The notes: generated by a model from the sequence alone, not told the origin. A stretch of DNA of 34,280 bases from an uncultured Hungatella sp. (GCA_910585645.1 CAJUFP010000039.1:2379-36658), one strand, 5' to 3'; numbered from the stretch's first letter, positions 7,721 through 15,591 are shown. Translations and numbers: made by a program.

Positions 7721-7756
7721 TTCTCCTCATACAGTTTTGTATGAGGAGAAGTTTTT
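7721..7756 (+). terminator. Intra-operon attenuator/mRNA stabiliser hairpin
   Basis: A perfect 13-bp inverted repeat (TTCTCCTCATACA / TGTATGAGGAGAA) has a GTTT loop and is followed by G and five T. It lies between the receptor and first permease genes. Such hairpins usually raise receptor over permease levels by partial termination or by protecting the 3' end of the receptor mRNA. Confidence 0.85.
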
Positions 7757-7793
7757 AAAGGACCGGTGAGAGACCGGCCGGACAGGAGGAAGC

Positions 7794-8690
7794 ATGAAAC
7801 ATTCCAAGATTAACAAGATCCGCATGAGGGAGACTCTGGTTTCCTATGCGTTTCTGGCTCCAGCGCTTTTCTTTTTCTGTATTTTTGTTCTTCTGCCAAT
7901 GATCATGGGCGTTGTGACAAGCCTGTTTCGGTATAATATGAAGGGCATGACATTTATCGGCCTGGGCAATTATGTGAACATGTTCAAGGATGAGGTGTGG
8001 CAGAAGTCTCTGGTAAACACCCTGATCCTGGTGGTGGGTTCTGTGCCGATCACGGTTCTGTTTGCCTTGTTCGTGGCTGCTATGACCTATGAGAAGAATC
8101 CGTTTACCCGGTCGTTTTTCCGGTGTGTGTTCTTTCTCCCTGTGGTAACCGGAACAGTTGCGGTTACGGTTGTGTGGAAGTGGATCTATGACCCCTTAAA
8201 CGGTATTCTGAACTGGCTGTTAAAGAGCATGAACATTATTCAGAAGAATATCATGTGGACCGGAGATAAGAAGTTTGCCCTCTGGGCTATTCTGATCATT
8301 TTGATCACCACCAGCGTGGGCCAGCCCATTATCCTTTACATCGCCTCTCTGGGTAATGTTCCCAAGGATTATGTGGAGGCGGCCCAGGTGGACGGCGCCA
8401 ATGACCTGCAGGTGTTCTGGCAGATCAAGTGGCCCAGCCTTCTGCCTACCACCCTTTACATTGTGGTCATAACTACCATTAACTCATTCCAGTGCTTTTC
8501 ACTGATTCAGCTCCTTACCTCCGGCGGACCTAATTATCGGACGACTACCATAATGTACTATCTGTATGAGAACGCGTTTAAGCGGTTTGAGTACGGGTAT
8601 GCCAATGCCATGGGGGTTGTGCTGGCGCTGATGATCGGACTTATCAGTTTTATCCAGTTTAAGGCCCTGGGCAGCGACGTGGAATACTAG
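7794..8690 (+). CDS. ABC sugar importer permease, MalF-like
   Basis: The 298-residue membrane protein has six predicted hydrophobic segments (first at about 15-40). Its cytoplasmic EAA loop (EAAQVDGANDLQVFWQIKWPSLLP-type, in the last third) docks to the ATPase subunit. It belongs to the CUT1 carbohydrate importer family. It pairs with the next gene to form the membrane channel. An AGGAGG lies upstream of the ATG. Sialic acid or a related sugar is the likely cargo from context. Confidence 0.92.
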   Translation: MKHSKINKIRMRETLVSYAFLAPALFFFCIFVLLPMIMGVVTSLFRYNMKGMTFIGLGNYVNMFKDEVWQKSLVNTLILVVGSVPITVLFALFVAAMTYEKNPFTRSFFRCVFFLPVVTGTVAVTVVWKWIYDPLNGILNWLLKSMNIIQKNIMWTGDKKFALWAILIILITTSVGQPIILYIASLGNVPKDYVEAAQVDGANDLQVFWQIKWPSLLPTTLYIVVITTINSFQCFSLIQLLTSGGPNYRTTTIMYYLYENAFKRFEYGYANAMGVVLALMIGLISFIQFKALGSDVEY

Positions 8691-8706
8691 AAAGGGGGAC
8701 AGAGCG

Positions 8707-9531
8707 ATGAAGAAGAAGACAAGTGTTTTGGATATTATTTCCATGGCGTTTTTGCTGGTTTTAAGCTTTATTTTTATCTTCCCCTTTTACTGGATCTTGA
8801 CCGGGGCTTTTAAGTCCCAGAAAGTTACGGTAAAGCTGCCTCCGGAGTGGTTTCCGTTACATCCCACCATGGAGAATTTCCACAAGCTGATGCAGAACCC
8901 GGCTCTCCAGTGGCTTTGGAACAGCGTGTTTATCTGCGCGATCACCATGCTTATCGTCTGTGTGGTGTCCTCCATGGCAGGTTATGTGCTGGCTAAGAAG
9001 CGGTTTTACGGGCAGGCGACCCTGTTTAGTATTTTTGTGTTTGCCATGGCCCTTCCCAAACAGGTAATCCTGGTTCCTCTGATGAAGCTGGTGAGCTTCA
9101 TGGGAATCCACGATACGTCCTGGGCTATTATCCTTCCGCTGTGCGGGTGGCCCTTTGGCGTGTTTTTGATGAAGCAGTTCAGCGAGAATATTCCCACGGA
9201 ACTGCTGGAGGCAGCCAAGATTGACGGAAGCGGCGAGGTGCGGACGTTCAGCAGTATTGTCATGCCTATTGTGAAACCGGGTTTCGGGGCGTTGGCGATC
9301 TTTACGTTTATCAATACCTGGAATGATTATTTTATGCAGTTGGTTATGCTTAATTCCAGGGCTAAGCTGACCATCTCCCTTGGCGTGGCCACGCTGCAGC
9401 AGGAGTTTTCTACCAACTACGGCGTTATCATGGCCGGCGCGGCTATGGCGGCAGTGCCTATTGTGGCGGTGTTTTTGATGTTCCAGAATTATTTTACCCA
9501 GGGTATAACCATGGGAGCTGTGAAGGGTTAG
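8707..9531 (+). CDS. ABC sugar importer permease, MalG-like
   Basis: The 274-residue CUT1 permease has six hydrophobic segments and the EAA loop EAAKIDGSGEVRTF followed by PIVKPG. It starts 16 bp after the first permease, with AAAGGGGGA upstream of the ATG, so the two are translated together. No ATP-binding subunit follows: the operon ends at the terminator at 9555. The importer must borrow a multitask ATPase (MsmK/UgpC type) encoded elsewhere. Confidence 0.92.
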   Translation: MKKKTSVLDIISMAFLLVLSFIFIFPFYWILTGAFKSQKVTVKLPPEWFPLHPTMENFHKLMQNPALQWLWNSVFICAITMLIVCVVSSMAGYVLAKKRFYGQATLFSIFVFAMALPKQVILVPLMKLVSFMGIHDTSWAIILPLCGWPFGVFLMKQFSENIPTELLEAAKIDGSGEVRTFSSIVMPIVKPGFGALAIFTFINTWNDYFMQLVMLNSRAKLTISLGVATLQQEFSTNYGVIMAGAAMAAVPIVAVFLMFQNYFTQGITMGAVKG

Positions 9532-9551
9532 CAGATTAGCAGATTAGCAGA
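9528..9551 (+). repeat. Triple TTAGCAGA octamer
   Basis: Three exact tandem copies of TTAGCAGA start inside the permease stop codon and run up to the terminator. This is probably a replication-slippage product; no function is evident. Confidence 0.8.
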
Positions 9552-9554
9552 GCG

Positions 9555-9595
9555 CGGCATCAGCGGTCTTTTGGGGCGGCTGATGCCGTCTTTTT
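9555..9595 (+). terminator. Terminator of the importer operon
   Basis: The 10-bp stem CGGCATCAGC/GCTGATGCCG is followed by TC and five T. The same 9-bp stem sequence is reused in the terminator at 33064. Confidence 0.9.
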
Positions 9596-9616
9596 GTGGA
9601 TGGAGGAAAAAACGCG

Positions 9617-9646
9617 TTGCGTCAGGTTTTGTCTGTGTGGTAAACT
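9617..9646 (+). promoter_or_regulatory. Probable promoter of the acyltransferase gene
   Basis: TTGCGT (9617-9622) and TAAACT (9641-9646) are 18 bp apart, with a TGG extended -10 just before TAAACT. Confidence 0.5.
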
Positions 9647-9681
9647 ATCCATAGAGCAAATAATCTCCCGGAGGTATCCCT

Positions 9682-10707
9682 GTGGCAAACGAATCCCGGT
9701 TTCGCAATAAAATCACCTGGTTTTCTTTTTTGTTCAGTTTTCTTGTTGTGTGGGTACATTCTGCCAATGGGGAGCTGTTTTTGGGGCAGTCTCCGTATTT
9801 GGGCAGAGTGGTGGGATTTCAGCTGTTTTTGGGGCATACCGTGGGGCAGATCGCGGTTCCGGGATTTTTTCTGATGTCCGGGTATCTGTTTTACCGGAAT
9901 TTTACCTGGGAGCGGCTGGGAGAAAAGTGGACTTCCAGGATCCACAGTCTGCTGGTGCCGTTTCTGGTGTGGAATACGATTTATTATCTGGGGTATGTGA
10001 TCGGAAGCCGCCTGCCAGGAGTGTCGGATATTATGGGAAAGGGAGAGATTCCTTTTGGGTGGTATGCGGCTGTTGATGCGGTGCTTCATTATACTTATAA
10101 TTACGTATTCTGGTATCTGTATCAGCTGATCTTGCTGACTTTGCTGGCTCCGGCCCTGTTTGGGGTTTTACAGCGCAGGAGCTTAAGCCTTGGGGGCCTG
10201 GTGGTGCTGCTGTATTTTGTGCAGAAGGGTACTGTGATCCCATACTTGAATCTGGACGCCCTGTTTTACTATGGGGTTGGTGCCTGGGGAGGGCTTTACG
10301 GAAGGGAATGGGTAGAAGGGCAGTGGTCGATGAAGAGGGCTCTGGCAGGGATTGGGATGTGGCTGTTGGCAGTGGCGCTGTTTGTGTCGCCGTGGCCCGC
10401 CGGGATTGCCGACAGGGTGTATTATCGGGTTTTGACGCCTGTGGGTCTGTGGTTTTTCACAGATGAGGGGAGGCTGCCCTGGGCCAGACCGTGGATGCAG
10501 TATAATTTCTTTTTATACGCAATCCATTTTGCCCTGGTGAGGCTGGTGAATAAGACGCTGGCCAGAATCCTCCCGGGATACTGGCCAGTGCCTGTACTCT
10601 TATTTTTGGTGATGCCGGCGCTGATGGTATGGTTTAGCAGCAAGGCAGGCTCCTGGATGAGGAGGCGCGTGCCGGTGGTTTGGGGGCTGCTCAACGGAGG
10701 CAGGTAG
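9682..10707 (+). CDS. Acyltransferase 3 family membrane protein
   Basis: The 341-residue integral membrane protein has about ten hydrophobic segments and an N-terminal FLVVWVHSAN motif. This carries the conserved histidine of acyltransferase-3 proteins, such as O-acetyltransferases of peptidoglycan, teichoic or polysaccharide chains. The substrate cannot be told from sequence; a surface glycan O-acyltransferase is likely. It starts with GTG behind CCGGAGGT. Its stop codon abuts the stop codon of the convergent methyltransferase gene, with no base between them and no terminator. Confidence 0.8.
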   Translation: MANESRFRNKITWFSFLFSFLVVWVHSANGELFLGQSPYLGRVVGFQLFLGHTVGQIAVPGFFLMSGYLFYRNFTWERLGEKWTSRIHSLLVPFLVWNTIYYLGYVIGSRLPGVSDIMGKGEIPFGWYAAVDAVLHYTYNYVFWYLYQLILLTLLAPALFGVLQRRSLSLGGLVVLLYFVQKGTVIPYLNLDALFYYGVGAWGGLYGREWVEGQWSMKRALAGIGMWLLAVALFVSPWPAGIADRVYYRVLTPVGLWFFTDEGRLPWARPWMQYNFFLYAIHFALVRLVNKTLARILPGYWPVPVLLFLVMPALMVWFSSKAGSWMRRRVPVVWGLLNGGR

Positions 10708-11571
10708 TCAGGAAAGGCTCCAGCGGCCCGATGCCCCGCAGGGAAGAGGAAGGCCTGTGCAGGTTATGGGAAGTCCCAGCTCCTGAGCGTCCACGATGCC
10801 TTTGTGCCTGGGGATGATCTCCACGGAAAGCATGTAGGCAAGGACAGCGGGAGCCAGGCCGGTGGTGTAGGAGTTGACCAGGAAAAACAGGGGATGGTCT
10901 GATAAAAGCCGTGTACATTCTTTTATAAGCGGGTACACCGCGTCTTCGATCTTCCAGATCTCTCCTTTTGGCCCTCTGCCGTAGGAGGGCGGGTCCATGA
11001 TGATGGCGTCGTATCGGCTGCCCCGCCGGATCTCTCTTTGAACAAATTTCATACAGTCGTCTACGATCCAGCGGATGGGGGCCTGCTCCAGACCGCTGGA
11101 TCTGGCGTTTTCTTTTGCCCATCCCACCATGCCTTTGGACGCGTCCACATGGGTGACTGCGGCTCCTGCTTTGGCGGCGGCCAGAGTGGCGCCTCCGGTG
11201 TAGGCGAACAGGTTCAGCACTTTCACGGGTCTGCCTGCGCCGGCAATAAGGTCAGAGAACCAGTCCCAGTTAGCGGCCTGTTCGGGAAACAGGCCGGTGT
11301 GCTTAAAACTGAAGGGCTTAAGATGAAAGGTTAAGCTTCTATAATGAATGGACCACTGCTGGGGAAGGTCGAAAAATTCCCACTGGCCGCCGCCTTTGGC
11401 GCTGCGGTGGTAGTGGCCGTGGGGACGGTTCCAGCGGCCATGGCTTTTCGGGGTGTCCCAGATGACCTGGGGATCCGGGCGGATCAGGTAGAAGTCGCCC
11501 CAGCGCTCCAGTTTTTCTCCCTTTGAGCAGTCTATGATCTCATAATCATTCCAGTGTTTGGCAGTCCACAT
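10708..11571 (-). CDS. Class I SAM-dependent methyltransferase (RlmI-like Rossmann domain)
   Basis: The 287-residue protein has SAM-binding motif I (LNLFAYTGGATLAAA), the acidic loop at VTHVDAS, and motif IV DPPSYGRG. These place it near the RlmI/YccW rRNA methyltransferases. It lacks an N-terminal PUA domain. In the strand where RlmI enzymes carry the catalytic cysteine it reads VNSYTTG, so a cytosine-C5 mechanism is doubtful. The substrate is unknown. The ribosome binding site GGAGGATACC (minus strand) supports the ATG at 11571. Confidence 0.82.
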   Translation of the reverse strand: MWTAKHWNDYEIIDCSKGEKLERWGDFYLIRPDPQVIWDTPKSHGRWNRPHGHYHRSAKGGGQWEFFDLPQQWSIHYRSLTFHLKPFSFKHTGLFPEQAANWDWFSDLIAGAGRPVKVLNLFAYTGGATLAAAKAGAAVTHVDASKGMVGWAKENARSSGLEQAPIRWIVDDCMKFVQREIRRGSRYDAIIMDPPSYGRGPKGEIWKIEDAVYPLIKECTRLLSDHPLFFLVNSYTTGLAPAVLAYMLSVEIIPRHKGIVDAQELGLPITCTGLPLPCGASGRWSLS

Positions 11572-11691
11572 GGTATCCTCCAGGTAAAATTGATAATAGG
11601 ATTATAAGGGGTGGGATGGAGGGAGTCAAGAGGGGATGGGAGGACAATGGAAAACTAAAGGAAAAAGTAATAGAATTGAAAGATTATTTAG

Positions 11692-11720
11692 TTGAATAAA
11701 TAGCCGGGCCTTGATAAAAT
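11692..11720 (+). promoter_or_regulatory. Promoter of the cell-wall-repeat protein
   Basis: TTGAAT (11692-11697) and TAAAAT (11715-11720) are 17 bp apart, in an AT-rich stretch 34 bp before the ATG. Confidence 0.6.
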
Positions 11721-11753
11721 AAAGTTAAGTATTTGGAAGGAGGATAGGGCTTT

Positions 11754-13121
11754 ATGAAAAGAAAGGGACTGTTGATACTGGGGCTGACAGCCGCGCTGAC
11801 AGCGGGCAGCGGGATTACAGCCCTGGCGGCAGCCGGTTGGGCTACAGAGAACGGCCAGTGGGTATATTATGATAATTTTGGCAGCCATGTGACCAATGAG
11901 TGGAAGAGAGGGGCTGACAATCAGTGGCGTTACCTCAACAGCCGGGGGCAGATGGCAGTGGACAGCTGGGTGGATGAGGAATACTATGTGGACTCCAACG
12001 GCGTCATGGTAACCGGAAAGTGGATGAAGCTCAATTCTAACATCCGCAGTCTTACGGCAAACGACCACTGGTATTATTTTCAGGACAGCGGCAAGGTGGT
12101 GACCAACTCCTGGAAGAAGATTGATAACAAGTGGTACCACTTTGACGCCGACGGCGCTATGGAGACCGGGTGGGTGGATGACAATATGTCCTACACCAAG
12201 GAGGACGGGGCGGCTGTTACAGGCTGGCAGAAGTTGCTTCCTCCGGATGATCAGGGGGAGGAGCGGAATCCTTTTGATGAAGATGACAGACGGTGGTATT
12301 ATTTTAACAGCAGCGGCAAGAAGTTTGTGCCGGATCTGAAGGATGACGCGGTGTGCGGCGAGAAGAGGATAGACGGAACGTATTACTGCTTTAACGGCAA
12401 CGGGGCTATGCAGACCGGCTGGGCTTATGTAGGAGGCAGCAGCGCGGACCGTAACACCATCAACGGATACCGGTTTTATGACGCCAACGGCAAGGCCATA
12501 ACAGGATGGTACTCCGCCGCGCCGCCAAGAGATTTAAGCGGTTATGACAATGAGGTGGAGTGGTTTTACTTTGTGAAGGGAGGCGTTCCGAAGGCAGGGC
12601 CTTCCAAGGGAAATGCCACCTCCTCGGATTTCTTGCGGGTTAACGGAAAGACGTATCTGTTTACTGAGCTGGGGACTCCCGCAGTGGGGCTTCAGAAGGT
12701 GAAGGATAAGTCCACAGGGGAGACTACGGCGTATTATTTTGATCCGGTTTCCTGCGCCATGACCAGCGGCAAGATGACTCTCCAGGAGGGGGACGGGACA
12801 AAAGCCCAATACTACTTTTTAAGCAGCGGCAAAGGATTTACAGGGGTTCAGTCCGGAAGCCTGTATTATTGCGGAAAGCAGCAGTCGGCAGACGGAAGTT
12901 TAAAATATGAAGTGATTACCCTTCCGGGCAGCAATGGAAATCACACCAATTATCTGGTGAACTCGTCAGGGAAACTGGTGAAGAACTCTTCCGCGGCAAA
13001 GGATAATGACGGAAACAAGTATTCTACGGACAGGAACGGGATCGTGACAAAGGTGAACGGGGAGGATGTTGGGGCCGGAGCTACGTTTGGGGCACCCAGG
13101 GAGCCGGATTACTGGGAGTAG
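11754..13121 (+). CDS. Secreted cell-wall-binding repeat protein
   Basis: The 455-residue protein has a signal peptide (positive start, hydrophobic 5-22, likely cleavage after ALA near 25). It consists almost entirely of aromatic-rich repeats of about 20 residues (pattern xxWYYFxxxGxMxTGW), starting at GQWVYYDNFG. This is the glucan/choline-binding repeat type (Pfam CW_binding_1), which attaches proteins to teichoic acid or surface glycans. No catalytic domain is visible, so it is a pure binding or structural protein, or one that acts with partners. Several repeats are interrupted by inserts (for example DDQGEERNPFDED). AAGGAGGA precedes the ATG. Confidence 0.9.
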   Translation: MKRKGLLILGLTAALTAGSGITALAAAGWATENGQWVYYDNFGSHVTNEWKRGADNQWRYLNSRGQMAVDSWVDEEYYVDSNGVMVTGKWMKLNSNIRSLTANDHWYYFQDSGKVVTNSWKKIDNKWYHFDADGAMETGWVDDNMSYTKEDGAAVTGWQKLLPPDDQGEERNPFDEDDRRWYYFNSSGKKFVPDLKDDAVCGEKRIDGTYYCFNGNGAMQTGWAYVGGSSADRNTINGYRFYDANGKAITGWYSAAPPRDLSGYDNEVEWFYFVKGGVPKAGPSKGNATSSDFLRVNGKTYLFTELGTPAVGLQKVKDKSTGETTAYYFDPVSCAMTSGKMTLQEGDGTKAQYYFLSSGKGFTGVQSGSLYYCGKQQSADGSLKYEVITLPGSNGNHTNYLVNSSGKLVKNSSAAKDNDGNKYSTDRNGIVTKVNGEDVGAGATFGAPREPDYWE

Positions 13122-13126
13122 AGGAC

Positions 13127-13183
13127 TGGTTGAGATTTTTAAGGGGATTGTCTTTAGGGGCAGTCCCTTTACATATTCAACCA
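13127..13183 (+). terminator. Two-tier hairpin terminator
   Basis: The inner stem (13140-13152 with 13159-13171, including three G-T pairs) has a 6-nt loop and ends in CCCTTTA. The outer 7-bp stem TGGTTGA/TCAACCA encloses it. The T-run is short, so termination may be partial and some transcripts could enter the ribosomal cluster. Confidence 0.6.
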
Positions 13184-13203
13184 AAAGAAATCGAAAAAAC
13201 CAC

Positions 13204-13232
13204 TTGCATTTTTTGGAGAAATATGCTAAGCT
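13204..13232 (+). promoter_or_regulatory. Main promoter of the S10-spc-alpha cluster
   Basis: TTGCAT (13204-13209) and TAAGCT (13227-13232) are 17 bp apart, with TGC before the -10 (extended -10). It is the only good promoter seen between the upstream terminator and rpsJ, giving a leader of about 235 nt. Confidence 0.65.
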
Positions 13233-13239
13233 AACAAAG

Positions 13240-13472
13240 CTGTGGCATGATAGCGATGAAGCGAGAGGTTGCTGCCCGTAAGAGGCAGGTTTTCCGTGGA
13301 GCGAATGTCAAGTTAGGAAACTGGCGACAAGTCACTGTACAAACAGAAATTCTGCAAAGTGTGGAAATTGGTGTGCCTGGATGTATGAATTGTAAGGGAC
13401 ACACCCGGAAACGTGTACAGTCACCGCTTGTCGTACTTCATTAAAAAGTGCGAAAAGGAGGCGACTTTTTTT
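13240..13472 (+). promoter_or_regulatory. Structured 5' leader of the S10 operon
   Basis: The leader contains a CTGCC/GGCAG hairpin. It also has a long-range helix of 7 plus 8 bp: CGACAAG 13325-13331 with 13427-13433, and ACTGTACA 13334-13341 with 13414-13421. This helix closes a domain that holds a GGTGTG/CACACC stem (13370-13375, 13400-13405). A final hairpin (13443-13470) presents the rpsJ Shine-Dalgarno sequence in its loop. Ribosomal protein autoregulation (L4-like) is a reasonable inference. A reading frame through it lacks a ribosome binding site. Confidence 0.65.
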
Positions 13473-13790
13473 ATGGCAAGTCAGGTAATGAGAATCACAT
13501 TGAAAGCTTACGATCATCAGTTAGTGGATCAGTCAGCCGGAAAGATCATTGACACGGTAAAAAAGACAGGTTCTAAGGTGAGCGGACCGGTGCCGCTGCC
13601 CACTAAGAAGGAAGTGGTAACCATCCTCAGGGCAGTTCACAAGTATAAGGATTCCAGAGAGCAGTTTGAGCAGAGGACTCACAAGAGGCTTATTGATATC
13701 ATCGCTCCCAATCCAAAGACCGTTGAGATGCTGTCCAGGCTTGAGATGCCCGCAGGCGTTTACATTGACATTAAGATGAAGACGAAGTAA
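13473..13790 (+). CDS. rpsJ: 30S ribosomal protein S10
   Basis: The 105-residue protein has the S10 hallmarks RITLKAYDHQLVDQSAGKI, GPVPLPTKKE, and the ...HKRLIDIIAPNPKTVEML segment. It is part of the 30S head and also the antitermination factor NusE. The start MASQVMR is taken because AAAAGGAGG ends 11 nt upstream; a frame start further upstream would lie in the leader. It is the first gene of the cluster. Confidence 0.97.
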   Translation: MASQVMRITLKAYDHQLVDQSAGKIIDTVKKTGSKVSGPVPLPTKKEVVTILRAVHKYKDSREQFEQRTHKRLIDIIAPNPKTVEMLSRLEMPAGVYIDIKMKTK

Positions 13791-14004
13791 TCCAAAGCCG
13801 TAAAAAGCCATAAAGACAGCGAGGTCCCCAAAAGGACCGGACAAATTAAGAAAATCCAGAAGGGTTTATATAGAAGCAACACTTTTTCCGAAGAGGAATC
13901 AACATCTCCGGTCAGCCGGAGTCATAGTGTTCCACGTATATAACCTGTTTCTAGGATGAACGCCAAGGCGTTCCGCTGTAGATTATGAACAGGAGGTAAA
14001 AGTA
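13791..14004 (+). promoter_or_regulatory. Long structured rpsJ-rplC spacer
   Basis: This 214-bp gap holds no gene but contains several hairpins. GGTCC/GGACC lies near 13822. AACACT (13878-13883) pairs with AGTGTT (13926-13931) around the perfect CTCCGG-TCAG-CCGGAG hairpin. GAACGCC-AA-GGCGTTC lies at 13958-13973. An outer CTGTT/AACAG pairing (13945-13949, 13988-13992) ends at the rplC Shine-Dalgarno sequence. No good promoter is seen. Confidence 0.55.
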
Positions 14005-14640
14005 ATGAAGAAAGGGATTTTAGCTATCAAAGTCGGAATGACTCAGATCTTCAACGACGAAGGAGTGTTAACTCCCGTAACCGTTCTTCAGGCCGGGCCC
14101 TGTGTGGTTACACAGGTTAAGACCGAGGACAACGACGGATACAAGGCAGTGCAGGTTGGTTTCGTTGACAAGAGAGAGAAGCTGGTCAGCAAGCCGCTGA
14201 AAGGCCATTTTGACAAGGCCGGGGTATCTTACAAGAGATATGTGAGAGAGTTCCGGTTTGACAACGCAGAAGAGTATTCCGTAAAGGATGAGATCAAGGC
14301 AGACATCTTTGCTGCCGGCGACAAGATTGACGCAACAGCAATTTCCAAAGGCAAAGGCTTCCAGGGCGCGATTAAGAGACACGGACAGTCCAGAGGACCT
14401 ATGACTCACGGTTCCAAGTTCCACCGCCACGCAGGTTCCAACGGCGCTTGTTCCGACCCGAGCAAGGTTTTCAAGGGCAAGAAGATGCCTGGCCATATGG
14501 GCCACAAGAGAGTGACCATCCAGAATCTGGAGATTGTTCAGGTGGATGCCGACAAGAACCTGATCCTGGTGAAGGGCGCTGTTCCGGGACCGAAGAAGTC
14601 CTTAGTAACGCTGAAAGAAGCAGTAAAAGCAGCTGTTTAA
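14005..14640 (+). CDS. rplC: 50S ribosomal protein L3
   Basis: The 211-residue protein begins MKKGILAIKVGMTQIF and contains the conserved KGKGFQGAIKRH and HGSKFHRHAGS loop that reaches toward the peptidyl transferase centre, then PGHMGHKRVT. L3 is an early assembly protein binding the 3' end of 23S rRNA. The ATG lies 9 nt after ACAGGAGGT. Length and sequence are ordinary for Clostridia. Confidence 0.97.
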   Translation: MKKGILAIKVGMTQIFNDEGVLTPVTVLQAGPCVVTQVKTEDNDGYKAVQVGFVDKREKLVSKPLKGHFDKAGVSYKRYVREFRFDNAEEYSVKDEIKADIFAAGDKIDATAISKGKGFQGAIKRHGQSRGPMTHGSKFHRHAGSNGACSDPSKVFKGKKMPGHMGHKRVTIQNLEIVQVDADKNLILVKGAVPGPKKSLVTLKEAVKAAV

Positions 14641-14671
14641 TTGCTTTTATTAGGAAAGGAGGAATACACAG

Positions 14672-15292
14672 ATGTCACAGGTATCTGTTTACAATAAGGA
14701 AGGTAAAGAAGTAGGTACTTTAGAACTGAACGATGCCGTATTCGGTGTGGCTGTTAATGAGCACCTGGTACATTTGGCCGTAGTTGCCCAGCTGGCTAAC
14801 AAGCGTCAGGGCACACAGAAAGCAAAGACCCGTTCCGAAGTATCCGGAGGCGGAAGAAAACCATGGAGGCAGAAAGGGACCGGTCACGCGAGACAGGGTT
14901 CAACGAGAGCTCCCCAGTGGACCGGCGGCGGCATGGTGTTTGCGCCAACCCCAAGAGATTACACCATCAAGCTTAACAAGAAGGAGAAGAGGGCTGCTCT
15001 TAAGTCCGCTCTTACCAGCAGGGTAAATGACAGCAAGTTCATCGTAGTGGATGATCTTAGCTTTGACGAGATCAAGACCAAGAACTTTAAGAAGGTTCTG
15101 GACAATTTAAAAGTATCCAAGGCACTGGTGGTTCTGGACGAGGCAAGCAACAACGCCGCGCTGTCCGCAAGAAACCTTCCGGCAGTTAAGACCGCAAAGG
15201 TTAACACCATCAATGTATATGACATCTTAAAATACAATACTGTAGTGGCTACCAAGGCAGCTGTTGCAGATATCGAGGAGGTGTACGCGTAA
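14672..15292 (+). CDS. rplD: 50S ribosomal protein L4
   Basis: The 206-residue protein has the conserved extended-loop motif GGGRKPWRQKGTGHARQGSTRAPQW near residues 60-90, which lines the exit tunnel; macrolide-resistance changes in other species map here. In E. coli L4 represses its own operon, so it is the first candidate to bind the leader upstream of rpsJ. The stop codon overlaps the rplW start by one base (TAATG), implying translational coupling. Confidence 0.97.
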   Translation: MSQVSVYNKEGKEVGTLELNDAVFGVAVNEHLVHLAVVAQLANKRQGTQKAKTRSEVSGGGRKPWRQKGTGHARQGSTRAPQWTGGGMVFAPTPRDYTIKLNKKEKRAALKSALTSRVNDSKFIVVDDLSFDEIKTKNFKKVLDNLKVSKALVVLDEASNNAALSARNLPAVKTAKVNTINVYDILKYNTVVATKAAVADIEEVYA

Positions 15293-15591
15293 TGGCTAAC
15301 ATTCAATACTATGATGTTATTCTGAAACCGGTAGTGACCGAGAAGAGTATGAACGCGATGGCTGATAAGAAGTACACATTTCTGGTACACCCTGAGGCTA
15401 ACAAGAGCCAGGTAAAGGAAGCTGTTGAGAAGATGTTCCCGGGAACCAAGGTGGAGAAAGTCAACACCATGAACATTCAGGGCAAGACCAAGAGAAGGGG
15501 AACGACCTTCGGCAAGACGGCCAAGACCAAGAAAGCCATTGTCAAGCTGACCGCGGACAGCAAGGAGATCGAGATCTTCTCCGGACTGTAG
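15292..15591 (+). CDS. rplW: 50S ribosomal protein L23
   Basis: The 99-residue protein begins IQYYDVILKPVVTEKSM and carries the KYTFLVHPEANKSQVKEAVE core and the NTMNIQGKTKRRG loop. L23 sits at the tunnel exit and is the docking site for trigger factor and signal recognition particle. It is coupled to rplD through the overlapping stop and start, with a GAGGTG just upstream. Confidence 0.97.
   Translation: MANIQYYDVILKPVVTEKSMNAMADKKYTFLVHPEANKSQVKEAVEKMFPGTKVEKVNTMNIQGKTKRRGTTFGKTAKTKKAIVKLTADSKEIEIFSGL

Noticed and set aside
13247..13444. A 65-codon open frame inside the S10 leader
   Set aside because: It has no ribosome binding site, an odd composition, and coincides with strong RNA pairing; a structured leader explains it better.
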